DNA from: Sclerurus mexicanus
Lineage: Eukaryota; Chordata; Aves; Passeriformes; Furnariidae
Assembly (NCBI GenBank): GCA_013396755.1
Contig: VWZF01005998.1
Span: forward strand, 1,220,353-1,284,352
Direction of reading: 5' to 3'
Length of the DNA stretch: 64,000 nt
The position numbers and the translations under genes are program-made. The notes under the pieces are model-generated. The model saw only the letters and a program-made list of their open reading frames with translations. It searched no databases and was not told where the DNA came from. Below, in pieces: positions 1 through 13,798 of the stretch; the stretch's first letter is position 1, and every line of letters starts with the position of its first letter.

Positions 1-3000
1 CCGGGTGGGAAATAAGAGACAACTTGGAATTGTGTGCCAGATCTGCTTTATTTGCAGATGTGCCATGTACAGAGAACAGCCACCTGTCCTTGCCAGCAGT
101 AAGAGATGTATAAACGCCTGCACTCGGTTTTTCAGTCCCAAAATCTTTCCTCTCAAGGAAAAAAATCTGGACATTTCATGTACTTATATGGTATTTTATA
201 ACCCTAGTACTTTAGAGCCAAAGGAAATGTACATGTCCAAGAGAGTTTCTGGATACACAGACAGTATTCTTGGAACTAGGCTTAACTGTAATCATCAAGG
301 AAATCACTTTGTTGCTTTCCTTATGCTAGGATAGCCAAAGTGTAATGCAGTGCGAGCCTCCATCCAGAGCAGGAACCTTTCTATTCTTTATGAAAGTAAT
401 GATTTCATACATGATAGATTGATGAGCAGCACATACAGATGAAAACATACAGACTTTGGTTCTCTTTGCAGTTTAACTCTGGAAAATCTCACACTCATAT
501 ATCTATTAATCTATCAGGTCTATTCTGGAGACTTAAAGTTCTGTTCCAGATCTGCCTCAAGGGCTGAGTCATCTCACCAACGTTAAGCATCTGTAGCATA
601 GATGTCTACAGCTAAACTAGGCATCTGAATTGCCTTTCATAGTCACTGGACAGAAATAGGCATTTGCAGGGACCAAGGTTAGGGGCCTTTTTATTCAGAA
701 CTGACCTATGTTAGAGATTTAGCCTGCATGAAATGGATTTTGTCCTAAAATCCATTTAATAGATCTTTACTGTGTATAAACGAAGTTTGGATCACTGGCT
801 CAGATATATACATATATGTTAGAGTGATGTCTGAGCCCTATCCCTTCTGTTCAAAGTAAACCTTCACCCTGATTGGACATCCTCTGCGGATATGTAGTGG
901 GTTTATATTACATCTAACTAAGGGAGACATTTCAGTCTTCACTACCAAAACCCATTTAACACTCTTCTCAGCACCCTGTACCGTACATGATCTTGCTTGT
1001 CAGTCAGACCCATACATTGGGTATCAGTTTTGACTTCTTTGACCTCTTTTGAATTCATTTAAATACAGACTGTCTCAATTGTTTAGGTTCTTCTAGGATA
1101 AAGCCTTTCCAATGCATCTCACTGGCAAACATTCTGTGCAAGCTTTAGGTCTCTTTCATGAGCAAGCTGCAGAAACTGTCTAAAATCAAACTACTTAAGA
1201 GTATGAAAATCATTGAAAACTTACTCAGAATATGGATAACTCTTAACTATGCCATTATGTACAAACCACATACTACATGCATAGCCACATCTGTACTATT
1301 TTACTAACTTCCCCTTCTGTGTTCATCAAACTTCAACTGTATCTCTTCACTGAGGTCCACAGCTTTTCTGTCCTGTTTCTTCCTATCATCCACACTGAAA
1401 GAGTGGCTCCTGCTTCTGTCTCATTTTTGACATGTTAAAAAAAAATTATTCATGTTAATTATCTATCAGCCTGGTTCATTGTTCTATTTCAGATTCCTTC
1501 TTGCAGCTCTCCTTGGCCCTGATGCCTAGAAAATACTTGGCAATACATGCTGTCTGACTGACTGATGCAGTTGCATTGTTTCCTCCCTCTCCATATAGGT
1601 CTGTTGTATTTTGGATTTACCTTCTAAAGCCATTTGTCCATGTGTATACACTTCTGAGCTCAGCTTCTGCTGAACCACTATAGTATGGCAAGTAAATAAT
1701 AATAATAATCAGATAGACATATTTTGTAAAATTCAGGGTAAATAATGTTTCACAAAAGCTTTCTGGTGGAAATTTCTACTGTCTTCTTTCATAAACACTA
1801 GCACCGTGCTTCCTTTGTTAGAAATTCTTCATTCTTCTGGTTTTGATTTTTTCCTGCTTCTAAGCTGAAAAGCTTCAGATAGGTTCAGAAGCCAATACAC
1901 TGTTGCAAGCATGAACTTCTTTGGTAAAATTCTTGTATTTTGTTTGTGCCTGTAAAATACCATGTTTTAGAATAAAAGATCACTGCCTTTTTTGCTCAAG
2001 GAAGGCAGAAAACTTCCAGACTCTAGGAGCTTTCCACCAACTGCTGCTCAAACAGAAAGGGCTACACCTGGAGTGGACATGGTTGAGACAAAATTTATTG
2101 GTAGTCTTTTTCGGTCAGATGGTTTAGCTTGAAGAATTAGACAATTTTCCAAAAGACAAGCCCTTTGTATGTCCCAAACAGGTCCACAACTTAATGTACA
2201 TAAAATGTCTGACATGCCATCTCATGCCATAGAAACATGAAACAGATAAAACACAGCAAGAAAGGTGTAATATACAGACAAGCCCTGAGATACCACCTCA
2301 TTTGGTCTAGAAAGAGCACAATCAATGCTACATCAATAACATATGGATTATTTTTCCCAAAGGATACCATTCTACTTAACTAGATAGGGTTTTTGAAAAT
2401 AGGTATTTAAACACCTCATAGGGAATTACTTCAGAACAGAAAGAAAAGCTCCACTGGTTCTGTGGAGTAGCTGACAAGTGCAATCCTAGCCTGGAATCCA
2501 CACAGAGCAGCTACGGCTTTGATCACAGACTTAGGAGATAAATATCCTCCTCCTTTGAAAATGTCCTAGATCTCCTATCCTTCCTTCAAATAACCCTCAC
2601 CTTTGAAACTAGGGTGTCATTTACAGAGATGCAGTTTCTTCAGGTCTTCTATTTTGTGTGGTGTCTCATTTCTCTGCTATCTCCAGTGAAATCTAGGTGA
2701 GGTGTAACAGGTGGAAGAATTAAACTGCTGTATGTCAGTAATTAATAATGCCAGTATTTCTGAGATGCAAGAATTAGGCATTCAATGAACTTGTTTTTCC
2801 CAAATGTATGAAAGTTGAGCACTGCCAGGAGGCGAAACCAGTCACTTGGGGAGCCAGCTCAGGTGCCTGCTACCATTAAACATCTATCTATGTCTTGTTA
2901 GAGCATTTGGCCACACAGTCTGTGGCTGAATGGAGCTGCTCAGAAATGGATATAGATGGCTATAGGCACTTCATCAGGATAGAAATCCATTCAAAGCTCT

Positions 3001-6000
3001 GTCTCAGTGAAATCAGTCAGCATTCCTTCTGAACTCTGCCAAGCTTTCTGAGGCACCTCAACAGCTTTACCTTATCTTGTGTGTCCTGTTCCTCTGGATA
3101 ACTGTTTTCTGCTCTATGCTAAACATGCCTTATGTGTTGGGAAATGCTGTTGCTCTGGCGTGGTGCCTGAAAGCTCTTGCAGATGGGCAGGAATGTTTTA
3201 TTCTGATAAAGAAAGGGCTGCAGATGGAAGAATATCAATTCTCAAGAAAAAGGGAGGAGAATATCTGGTGGAATGGGAATAACCCTCCTTTTCTCACAGA
3301 CAAGAGATGTGTTTAATAGTGCTCGGCACCAGCTCTACCCATTATTTAGTCTGTGAGGAAGACCTAACCTTCAGCTTGGTGATTTATCATCCACATGAAT
3401 AACTTTTACAAGAAACAGTGAATTTATCTGATGTTAGTCATTTGATTGCAGCCATTACTGCTGCTTCAAATCTGTTGATCCTGACATTTTGGCAACATCT
3501 GTGCACAACTTTCTCTATTACAGCTCCAGTACTGTCACTTTCCTTCTTTCCACCAATGTCTTGATTTGATGCAGTGCCTGTGCAGCACTGTGAAATCTGT
3601 CACCTTTATGTAACACAGTGGTGTTCCGAAAAGAAAATCTTTTGCAATTTATACTTGAAAATTTCAGGCTTTATTTAATAGGATCCAGCCAACAGGGGCC
3701 TATTCACATTAGGTTTGAATGTGGTCTGAGAGGAACGGTAATATTAAGCCCTGAGCTAACCTTTTCTTTTTTTCTTTTACAATTGTAAGGCTAATAGTAT
3801 TGGATTGCATTGCATCCCTTTATTACACTCATAGCAAGACGCACAGGACCAAAATCAGACCATCCTAAAGCAAATATCTAAAACAGAGTGGATGAATGGT
3901 GCTGCCTCCTCCACTGATTGCATGTGGACCGCAAGGGGATTAGCTGAGACAGAGGCATCTCTGCTATAGACATGGGGCACCAGCAGCAATGAAGCCCATC
4001 TAAATTGCCTGAAAATACCTGAAAGTACTCAATTAACTGTGTTCCAGCACAAAGTACATACGATGACGGCTGTTATAGGGCAATTGCCTCTTTGTACTGC
4101 CAATGAATATAGTTTGTCCCTACAGCTCAAGGAGCCTGAGCAGTCAAGCAGATGGATCATGATTCACGGTGGTTTCTAGATGTGCAATATTTGTTTCTTT
4201 CTTCATCCCTGAAACCCTAAGGAATATGGGTACTAGTTGTTCAACTAGAGCATATATGTTCAGATTACATCTTTATTTACATCATCATATGCTATTTTGT
4301 CCTACAGAACAGGGTACAGGATGATTTCACAGGAGGAAGGAACTTGAACAACTTTCCATCTGGCTTCTGCTTAGCTTTTTAACCTATATACATGATGTTT
4401 TGCACAGGATATATAGGAAATGTAATGGTAAGTTGCCTGAGAATCCTGTTCATGGTGCAGTTAGGGGATGAGTGGAATGGTAAAGGATGAGAAGACAGTG
4501 CAAAGAAATAAGGTTATTTTTTAGGATCAGTTTCCTTCTCAAAAGATGCTGGAAAATGGCAGAGAACAGGAGGAAAAAAATAGGTTATCAGCAGAGAATA
4601 AGGAAGGAAGTTACAGGAATGTAGAATAAATGGTAGCATGGCTCAAAAAGTGTGTATACTTACTGTAGAGCTTTGAAAGAGTTTAATATTCAATGAGATA
4701 GCAATAAAGCTATATAGCACACTTGTGAATGCTCATCCAGTGTTTTAGTGTTGAGAGGACAGGGGAGTTAAACTTTACCTTATGCCTGGAAACTTCAACA
4801 CTGGTCTCTGAAAAGAAGCATAAGCAGTATGTGCTTCATTTAACCCTTCACTCCTTTCTTAGCTGTAGAACAGGCACTGTCAGCCCCGTGGCTGCTCTAG
4901 TAGCAGCTCCTGGCTGGACACAGATCAAGCTTCTCTAGCTCACACTTTCCTCCTGAATGTCTATATCGTGCAGATGAGCACCATGTAGAACATCTCTAGT
5001 ATGTGCTGATTCATACTTGCAAATCCCTGCAAGTAGAGATGTTTCTGGTCTTATCCACTGTAACTTTTCTGGAGCAGATGCATGCAGAAAGCAGAATGAG
5101 AAAAATGCATTCCATATGAAATTCATATTGGTAGAAGAGATATTAGGTTTAAATTCAAACTGTAATGTTTCAAGCTCTTTCCAAAAACCTATGTTGGCCT
5201 TGGCAATGGTAAGTCTGGGTAGCCTTAGAATGCATGTACATGCTTAATTTTTCATAGAAACATCTTTAAGTATTGATCAAAGTGATACATATATTGTGGC
5301 TGTAAGTGTTCTACCCAACAGTGTGGAAAGTTAGAAAACACTTATTTTGCCTAGCTGTAAGTGTTCCCCATTTCTCATCCTCCTACCTGAGAACTGAGAG
5401 TCCCTAGTAGTTAGTATAGCAATATGAATTCAGTGTCATCTCCAGACTGTTTCTATGTAAGAATGAAAGGAAAAGCTCTTCAAAGGGCTGAAAGTCTCTG
5501 GAATTTTTCTGCCATGGAGTCCTCCAAGTGCTTACCATACCAAAATGCCTCCTTTACCTAGCAGCTATCTCCTTGTATATGTTCCAGGATAAGTATTTGA
5601 CAAGTACATATGGGCCACCACTCTTGAGTCCTGTAAGTCCCCTTTTATCTCCTCACCCTGAGCTTCCTGGGCTCTCTTCTCCCAGTCCCAGACACATACC
5701 TTACTGTCTTCGGCTCCACAGGCCAACAGTCCATCTGCCAGACAGTCTATAGACAGATGTTCTCTGCCAGAGCCAGCTGCTGGTGGAAGAAGTGGCCACC
5801 TGATACTTGTGTGATCATGTCTCCCCATCAAGGTGGCTATTCTTTCTTCTTTTTCTAAAATACCACCTCTGGGTTTCTTCTGGTGAAGCAGTGGGAGTGC
5901 TTCCTAACTCATTTGAGTGAAAAAGAGACAACTTGGCTCAAAAAGCTTAAATAATTCATTTTCACAATCTAGGTCATTTTGTCAGAGATGGGTTTGGAAG

Positions 6001-9000
6001 TGCTTACATGAACAACTCAGCTGACAGAAATATATGGAAGAGAGGCAGCAAAGAAAATTTGGGAGTGATAACTTTTTCCAGTGTCACAGCTGAATATAAA
6101 GGAAGGTATCAGCCCACAGACTGAAACTACAGGCTACCCAGAAAGAACGGATGTACACAGCTAGTAGTGAAACCATGCTTTGGTGTTTGGGATACTGCTT
6201 AAGCCACAATTCAAAATGGAATGACACACTAGAAAGGTGATAAAAATATGACAGACACACATCTTTAGAAATTTGTGTCTCATCCTTACATTATAGTACT
6301 CTGAATTCATCAATAAAAAGTATGAGACAGAAAGTTGGACCTGAATGAGCCTTTGAATAAAGAATAGCAAAGCTATCCAAGAGAAGTAAAATACCATCAC
6401 AGGCCAGATGAGAGAAATCAGTAATTTCTCCACCCATGTTCATCACAGCCAAGAGTTAACACTGAGTAGCCAAAGGTTTGGAGTAGAAGTTGCAGTTCTC
6501 AGCACGGCCTTGTTGTGTTGCCAAGTGGCAGAGAACATCCCAGTCCTGGCAGCTTGCTGTCCTACTACAGCATTTTCCTGTAATAATGTGTTATACAGAC
6601 CTGGCAGTGATGGTGGGGACAGTGTCACCTATTCGGTCACAAATGCCAGAAGCAATGTTGTCCCCAGATCTGTTCTGAGGAGAAGGATGAAATGAAAGAA
6701 CAAATGCTCTTTCTATTTGCCATGATTATTGCAAAGGAAGAGCATCATAAACATGCACCAATAAAACATTTTCTACCCAAGCTAAATTCTTGTTTATGTA
6801 AAAAGAAAAACAACTTGTATAATTACCTGAAAAATTGCCATCTGGGGGCTACTCATATTATATTCCTTGTTTGTGGCTATATTTATGAATGTTTATTTTT
6901 TAGCTGGAAAGAAGGGAGAAGTAGGGAGGCAAAACCTGCAGACTACGCAATACTATTTAAGGAAGCAGAGACCTGGAGACAGAGCAAAGAGTTTCTGAAG
7001 GAATATTCTGGAATAATGCACTCAGCTTGGCCACTCTGTCTAATAAAGGATATAGCTGAAAGAAAAAGGTTGAGAGATGGGAAGTGAAACTCACATAAGA
7101 ATGGAAAACCATGGGTATTAAAAGAAAAATGCTGAAACTTAATTTTAGAAGCAGGACAACGAGGGGAGACCATGATGAATTGCATGAAATGAACACTTAA
7201 AAGAGGCACATTGGGATTCTTCCATTCATGTGCTTTTCACAAGAAGCCATTCACTGAAACAGAATAGCAGTGAGCATGAAAGGAAGGAGGGAAATGCTAT
7301 TTCAAACACTCTACAACCCCCATTGACTTACAAGGCATTAGGGTGAGAGATTAGATGGGCTGAAGAAAGTATTCTCTGATTTTTTCATGAGTATTTTCTG
7401 TATATTCTCAGGAAAAATGGAAACATCCTCATTTAAAAGAATAGAGATGAAACCGTGGTATGGAAGAGATATAAACCCTGAAATTCCATTGCATGAATGT
7501 AACCAAACTGTAAGTGATACTGTGGGGGAGAAACAGCCAAACATAAGTATTCATGCATCTGGTTTTATAGAATCTGGCTGTTACCACGAGTTGGATGCTT
7601 GGCTAAATAGAAAACAATTTCGATCCAATATGATACTTTCTATGTGTGAACCAACACTTTGGTGGGCATCGCGATTAAAGATGATGTCAGAAAACTTTAG
7701 ACATCTGTACCTTGTTTACCTTTAAGTGTCAACAGCAGGAGCTGCTTGATCTTGATACAGTGTTTGTAATTTTTTCGTAGAAGACATTCAGCTCCTCCCT
7801 CTCACTACAGTGACAGGTGAAGTGCCTTGTGCTACAAGGATTACATGGCAAAAGGTATATAAATAAAGCCCTTGTCCTCAGATTGCCCAAAACAATATGC
7901 TCTCGATATGAAAAGAGGTTTCTACTGAAGGCAGAATTTGCTGGAGGTTTTTGATTTTCTTCTTCTAGTCTTTTTGTCTTGCAAATTCAGCACAATGTTA
8001 AACTCTTTGTAGAACTGTGGCATGTAATTTCAGCTAAGAAGGTGCAGAAATCCTGTGTGTATAATAACTGTGTGTGTATATATGCATTTAAAGTTAGCCA
8101 TATATGTAATTGCATTGTAATTGTAAAATGTGAAATTGTAAAGCTAAATACAACCTGGCATTAGCACTGTGCACACTTCTTCAACTCAGAAACAAGGTAA
8201 ATAACTCTGTTTTGATTGTGGCAGGTGGCTGTATTCCAACATCTTTTTAAAAATAAAGCCATGCCAATAATTCCTGGGATTATATTAGAAAACAGAGATA
8301 TGTGAACTACTTTCTTTACTTAACAGCTTCTGAGGCTTCTCCTTCTGGAGGATGTGTCACCAGCTTTTCATAAGGAATTTATCACTTTACAAATTGCCAT
8401 GAATCAGAACTACAGTGAATATGAAATGAACGTGCCCAAGGGGAAGACAGATGATCACAACCAGCAGCCTGATGGCCAGTGCCTGTTCAGCTGCTGTGGG
8501 AATCTGTGTATGAACATGACTATCATTAAGACATTACATATTCTTTAACTGTGAAATGACATTCCCTGGGTAAAACAAAACAAAGGCTAGATTAGCTGAT
8601 CACCATTGTAACAAGTCTGAAACCAAAACAAAGCAGTCTTTTTTTTCCCAGTATTTGAACATCTCATTGTCGAGCCAAGAGTAAAAAAAATGCTGTTCCA
8701 AAGAAGCCTATACATTATCCTGATGTGCAGCAGCTGAAGATTTAATCGAGGTTGCTAACTGGGACCTTCTTCTTAAACTTCTGGCCTCCTGCTCAGTACT
8801 TTAGTATAGTGGCTGCATTCCAGTTGGTACCTTCAGGGACCTCAAAAATATGCTGATCTCCAGCTTTCTTTGTAGTCTGTAGTCCAAGATGTAGGGAGGG
8901 CTCATCCAATGACAATTTGAAAATGCACTCCTAATATTACATCTTTCATGTGTCTGTACTATTTTGAAACTTGACTTTATATATAAGAGGGTCAGCTTTG

Positions 9001-9944
9001 GGCTGCTTTCAGGTCTACAGATGACCTGTGAGGATGGCATTGAATTGCGGCATTTTGCTATGATGTCAGAGAAACTTTGGGTTGTGACTCATGGTCATGG
9101 GCAGATTAAAAGCGGCTATAAGGGCTGACGCCTATAATATGAACACAGATTTCAATGTCCTCCATTGTGTTGACACTGGAACTTGTCCAGTCCCTTGATG
9201 AGCTGGTGCTGGGCACCAAAGTGGTAGGAAACTCAGAGGAAATAAGTGAAAGTTTTCAGATTTATTGCCTTGGAGTGTGTCCCTGACGCTGAGAGCTGGC
9301 ACTATGAACAAGATGGAATGATATGTCCAGGGATTAACCAGGCTGCCTTAAACTGTCACCAAATTGTGACCAGAGTTGGACAGCCACTGCGGGTTGAGCC
9401 CCATGGCTGTGGATGGAGATCCACTGCTGTGCTCAGCTGTGTTATCTGCTGGTCTCCAGCCTTCTCCTCTCACCAAACGGTGTTGCTGCCTGACATGCTC
9501 ATAAAGCTGCCCTGTTGGGCCACAGTGAGCCAGGACACGCCCCATTAAAGGAATTAGGCAAACCAACTTATTTGGGACTGAAATGGGCTTGGAGACAGGT
9601 CTGCCAGCAAACTGGGGACAGTCACCTCTGGAGGAAGAATATGGCAAGAGGTGTGATGGGCTGGGCACACAGGATACTGGCAGCAAGGACTCCTGTGGTC
9701 AGTTGTTTACAATAGGCATGATGGTTTCTACCCTTACAGAGATGGCATGTTTCATATTTGAAAAACAAAAAATCTAAAAAACCAAAACAAAAAACCACAC
9801 ACACACAAAGCCACCAAAAAAAAAAACAAACAACCCCAAACCGAAAAACAACAAGCCAGAGGCAGACTTGTGGGTGGCTTGATAACAACACATATTCTTA
9901 CAGGGAAGAAATATCAGGTCTCCCTAATTTAGTGAAAAGAGACA
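1..9944. other. Intergenic DNA, no recognisable gene
   Basis: About 9.9 kb of AT-rich sequence with no exon series, CpG island or RNA gene that I can identify. Several open frames of 60-130 codons occur on both strands, for example + 7387-7725 and - 5565-5903. Their number and length are what chance would give, and none matches a family I know. If mammalian synteny holds (PICALM-EED-HIKESHI), this would be the spacer between PICALM and EED, but no PICALM exon is visible. Confidence 0.6.
9761..9859. repeat. A-rich low-complexity tract
   Basis: A run of A-rich units broken by C (AAAAAC, CACACACA, CAAACAACC-like). It is about 100 bp long and contains no coding signal. It resembles the other A/C-rich tracts at about 19.9, 25.35 and 38.1 kb. 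Confidence 0.8.
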
Positions 9945-10215
9945 TATGAAGAAGTGATGGTAAGAGCTGGAGCCAGGCAAATTTCACAAGAGGAATAAGG
10001 CACAATTGTTCAACTGTGAGAGTGATTAACTAGTGGAACAGACTACCACGGGAAGCAGTAGTTTTTCCATTTCTTCAGGTCTTCAGTTCAGGACTGGATG
10101 TCTTTGTGGAAAATACTTTTAATAAACATGAGATTTTGGGCTCAACACTAACTAATTCAGTAAAATTCAGTTCTGCTTATTAAACAGGAGGTCAAGGTGG
10201 ATGATATAATACCCT
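9945..10215 (+). mobile_element. Ancient CR1 LINE 3' fragment
   Basis: This segment follows the order of an old CR1 3' end: a GTGAGxGTGATTAAC block, then TGGAACAGACTACC, then AGGACTGGATGTCTTT, then GGGCTCAACACTAA, and finally ACAGGAGGTCAAGGTGGATGATATAATACCC where younger copies have AGGTCAGACTAGATGATCATAATGGTCCC. Many substitutions and short indels separate it from the family consensus as I remember it. That points to an old insertion, of the type shared widely among sauropsids. The 5' limit and exact subfamily are uncertain. Confidence 0.7.
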
Positions 10216-13200
10216 TTTTACTCTTAAAAATCAATGAAGTGTAAACGAAACAGCTATGGAACTTCACTATGGAACTGGTTAGCACATTCCTATGCTTTCC
10301 TTGTCAGTGACAATGTTTTGGCTGGAATATCGCAGCTCCTGGTGTCCAGGACATCATCTTACTCCTGCTTAACGCTCCTCTGAGGTCAGCCTGTCTCTTT
10401 CTGGAGCCCTTTAGCTATGATTATCTCCAATTGAATGTTCTTTGTGTCTAATTCATATTGTGTTATATAAAAGCAGAACTACAAATTATGGGAAAAAGAA
10501 GTATGCTTTAGTGCCAAGTGAAAGGTAAATAGAAAGAAGCAAATTTAGTTAGATATAACAGATGCTACATGTGAATGAAGGCTGAGTAACAAGCTTTTCA
10601 TGCGGTCTTAAATCTGCAATTTTCTCAGCAACTTCTCTCAAAAGCTCTTTGAGTCCTTAAAAACCTGGTGAGTTTTTTTACTCCTGAAAATGTTAAAGCA
10701 ACTCTTAAAAGAGCACTTTTCCTCAACTGGGTCCAAAGTCCATTAGTGAGGAAATCATCATCATTATTTGCTTCAGACTTATATAAGGAAGTGAAAAAAA
10801 GTGAATTTTTCATAGCTAGTCAGAAATTAGTGAAGATGATCCTGCTGTCTATATCTCAGTTAAATGTATGGCAATATTACAAGAATACAGATACCTTTAT
10901 TTTATTGCAATAAACCAAATTTCTTTTCTGTGGCTGTCTTTTGATAATAGTCCTGAAGGAAGTGGGCTAAAGGGTGCTCCTGCTCATAATTGGATCTGAT
11001 GATTTCTGCCAAATACAGTCAAGCAACAGACAACAGACAGCTAAAAGCTGTAAATATTTCTGGTACCCTCTGGAGTGTCATTTCCATCCATTTAACATCT
11101 TTAGATGCAGTTAAGATGTTAAGACTTGATTCCTAGCCAGCAGTGTGGGTAATGTGCATCCCAATGACAAATGAAAGATATCAGGTGGGAGAGGAGTAGA
11201 TGTAAAGTGCCTAGTGCTCAGCCTGAAATTCAGCACGCAGCTGTGCAGCTGCTCTGCATGCACAAAGCTGATGCCTGTGTGCCACCCACATATTTACATG
11301 AAACCATGATTAGGAATGGTCAGCATGTATGCACTCAGACAGTCTATGCACTCAGCTACACAGTTCAAAAGCAAGCCTTCAGTCAGAGCATGAACCATCA
11401 TCATTGTTTTACAGTATTACAACAGTTTTTCACCCATGAAAGGGTCACAGCAAATAGCCACGCATAGGCCATGGTGCACAGAAAGGACCTTGAACGCACC
11501 AGTTTTCACAGTCATTTCTTTTCTACCAGCCAACATTATAAACCATTTCCCAGCAACAGGCCAACATACACACAGGAGCATTAACTCTTCAGTTTCTCAA
11601 ACGTTATCAGAAATATGTAGCTATCCTGAGCTGGAATCTTACTTTGGCACTAGGGGTGAAGGAAATAGGCCAACAAGACTTTCCTCTGATTCTGCTGCTA
11701 TGTAATCTGCTGGACTATTTTACTCTCTACTAATCCCTGTTAATTCTGTGCTTCCTTCTCGTCTGCTCTGCATCTGGAACATGTCCATATAGAAGGGAAC
11801 TCGAGAAACTATTGGCCTTGTTGGCCTTATAAAGGATCAGTTTTCTACAGTTTCTACAGTTTCTCCTGTAGAAAAGCATTTATTTCTTCAATGACCTTTA
11901 TTTTTTTTTTCATGTCTGTTATCATGTATCTTCTCTGTTTTCTGTTGTTTAGAGTAAAAAGTTCCAGTCTGTTACATTTTTCAACTGCACGCCATGGTTT
12001 CAAACCCCTCATCATTTTTGTTGGTTCCAAATTATTCCTGGAGTGCAGTGCCTGGAACTGGATACACAGATGAGACATTATTCAAGCTTTTATCTGTTAT
12101 AATCCCCTCAGCCTCCTTCCTGAGACCTGGTCTTTACTTCTATGTTCTCTGTCCCATGCTTGTGCAGTTGAATGTTTCTGCCTAAGTGCAGTACCTCTAA
12201 TTTACCTCCATTAAAAACTGTCTTCAGACCCTTTCAGAAGCATGTCAACAGCTTTTGGAATTCTAATCCTATACCACAGGTATTTTCAGTCCCCTCCCAC
12301 CTCTTTGTCGTTTCCATGTGGAATGTGCCCATTTTCTATTCCAGCAGCTAAACTGTTAGTGAGTAGATTGAAAAAAGACTTAATGAGGGAGAGTTCCACT
12401 TGGTAATGCTATTACACTAATAAAGGATGGCAGCAAGGAACAATACAATGCAATTGTGACAGCACTGTGCTAGTCTGGTAATACCCAACACAGAGACAGA
12501 CCAAGTTTCTTTTCTCAAACCTTTTAAGGTCTTCAAGTGGACAAGTGGTGCAAAGCCATCCTGAGCCATAGTTTAACCTGTTATTTTTTAAAGCAGCAGC
12601 AACTTATGCTTTCAGTTCCCTACGTTCCCTTTGGCACTTTGTGCCCCTGCATAGCCTCTTCTGTCAGAACATAACTATTCATGTGGCCAAACAATAAACC
12701 AGGTTGGGGGAAAACTGAAACAGCACAAAGAGCATAGCTCATGGATAAATGCCTGCTCTGAACCAGGCCACTGTGGAGATTGTGTCCACACAGGAAGGGG
12801 AAAGGAAGCTGGAAGTGTATGCTCACAGTGGGTTTAAGAAAAATTCAACCCTTGCTGCTTGAAGAAATTGCCCATGCACCTCTCTGCTCTTGTTTTCTCT
12901 CTGATGCTGGGTGTAGTGCTTAAAACTACACTGCTCTTTTTGGCTTGATTAATTTTCACTCTGGTTGGATCCCTGACCTGTCTGACCACAAAACAGGCAT
13001 TGGACACAGGAGAGAGTTCCCTGAAAATGTAGTTTAATGACTGGCTTTCATCAAGTTAAATGATGTTTTAGCCCAGAAACATTTCCTTTACTGTGCCTTC
13101 CACAGCTCAGTGTGAGGTTGTGTGACTGATACAAGGACACAGCAAGTACCAGCAGTGTGTCCTGGGGCTGTTGCATCAGTACCTCAGGTGCTTTCTCTAT

Positions 13201-13553
13201 TACTAAGGGCCTTCCATCTGCAACTCTAAACCTGCCTTCCGCCCCTAGCTCTGTGTCCTCTCACCCTGGCTGTCTTGGCAATGTTTCTCAGAGCTCTGGG
13301 GGCAGTATCTTTCCCTTCTTGTTCTCATGTTGTTGTTCTCATGCTGTTATTCTCATGACCTTGCACCTGCAAACCCCCGATAGTGTTCTCGGCAGGTTCC
13401 CATGGGAAGCGATTGCTGCCACTGTGAGAATCATGCCTTCTTCCCCCCTTTTCCTACCCTTTTGCTTTTGGTTTACATTTCAGAGGGCACAAAGCTTAAC
13501 AAACACTCAGTGTACAACACCTACAACATAAGTGGTTACAACTGATAGCATTT
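10216..13553. other. Intergenic DNA, nothing recognisable
   Basis: About 3.3 kb without an identifiable exon, RNA gene or repeat consensus. Open frames such as + 13157-13531 (124 codons, rich in Ser, Pro and Phe) have no known domain and no splice or promoter context. Confidence 0.55.
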
Positions 13554-13798
13554 GTGTGTGTTCCAACACTATATCATTGCTATGGTAAAAGCACTAGGGG
13601 GGGCACCTGGAGAGGGGTCCAGGAGAGGATGTATTCTACCGCTCTCCTCACTTTTTTCTTATCTGCTCACTTGGAAGAGCTCTCCCTTTCTTTTCTCTCC
13701 CTCAATCTATCTCTAGCTTATTTTCAATCTTAGATTCAACATACACCCTCAGCTATGAGCCCCACCAATAAATCTTTGTGCATGTGAACTTGTCGGCA
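13554..13798 (+). mobile_element. Possible degenerate solo LTR
   Basis: The segment begins with TGTGTG and ends near GTCGGCA. An AATAAA signal lies about 30 bases before the end (in CACCAATAAATCTTTG), which resembles the R-U5 part of a vertebrate LTR with its 5' TG and 3' CA ends. No target-site duplication is evident, and no internal retroviral coding sequence is seen on either side. It could equally be unique sequence with a chance polyadenylation signal. Confidence 0.22.

Noticed and set aside
11845..11875. Short direct repeats (TTTCTACAG) as a possible array
   Set aside because: Only two to three partial copies with no spacer regularity. It is simple local duplication and not a CRISPR-type array, which would not be expected in this genome.
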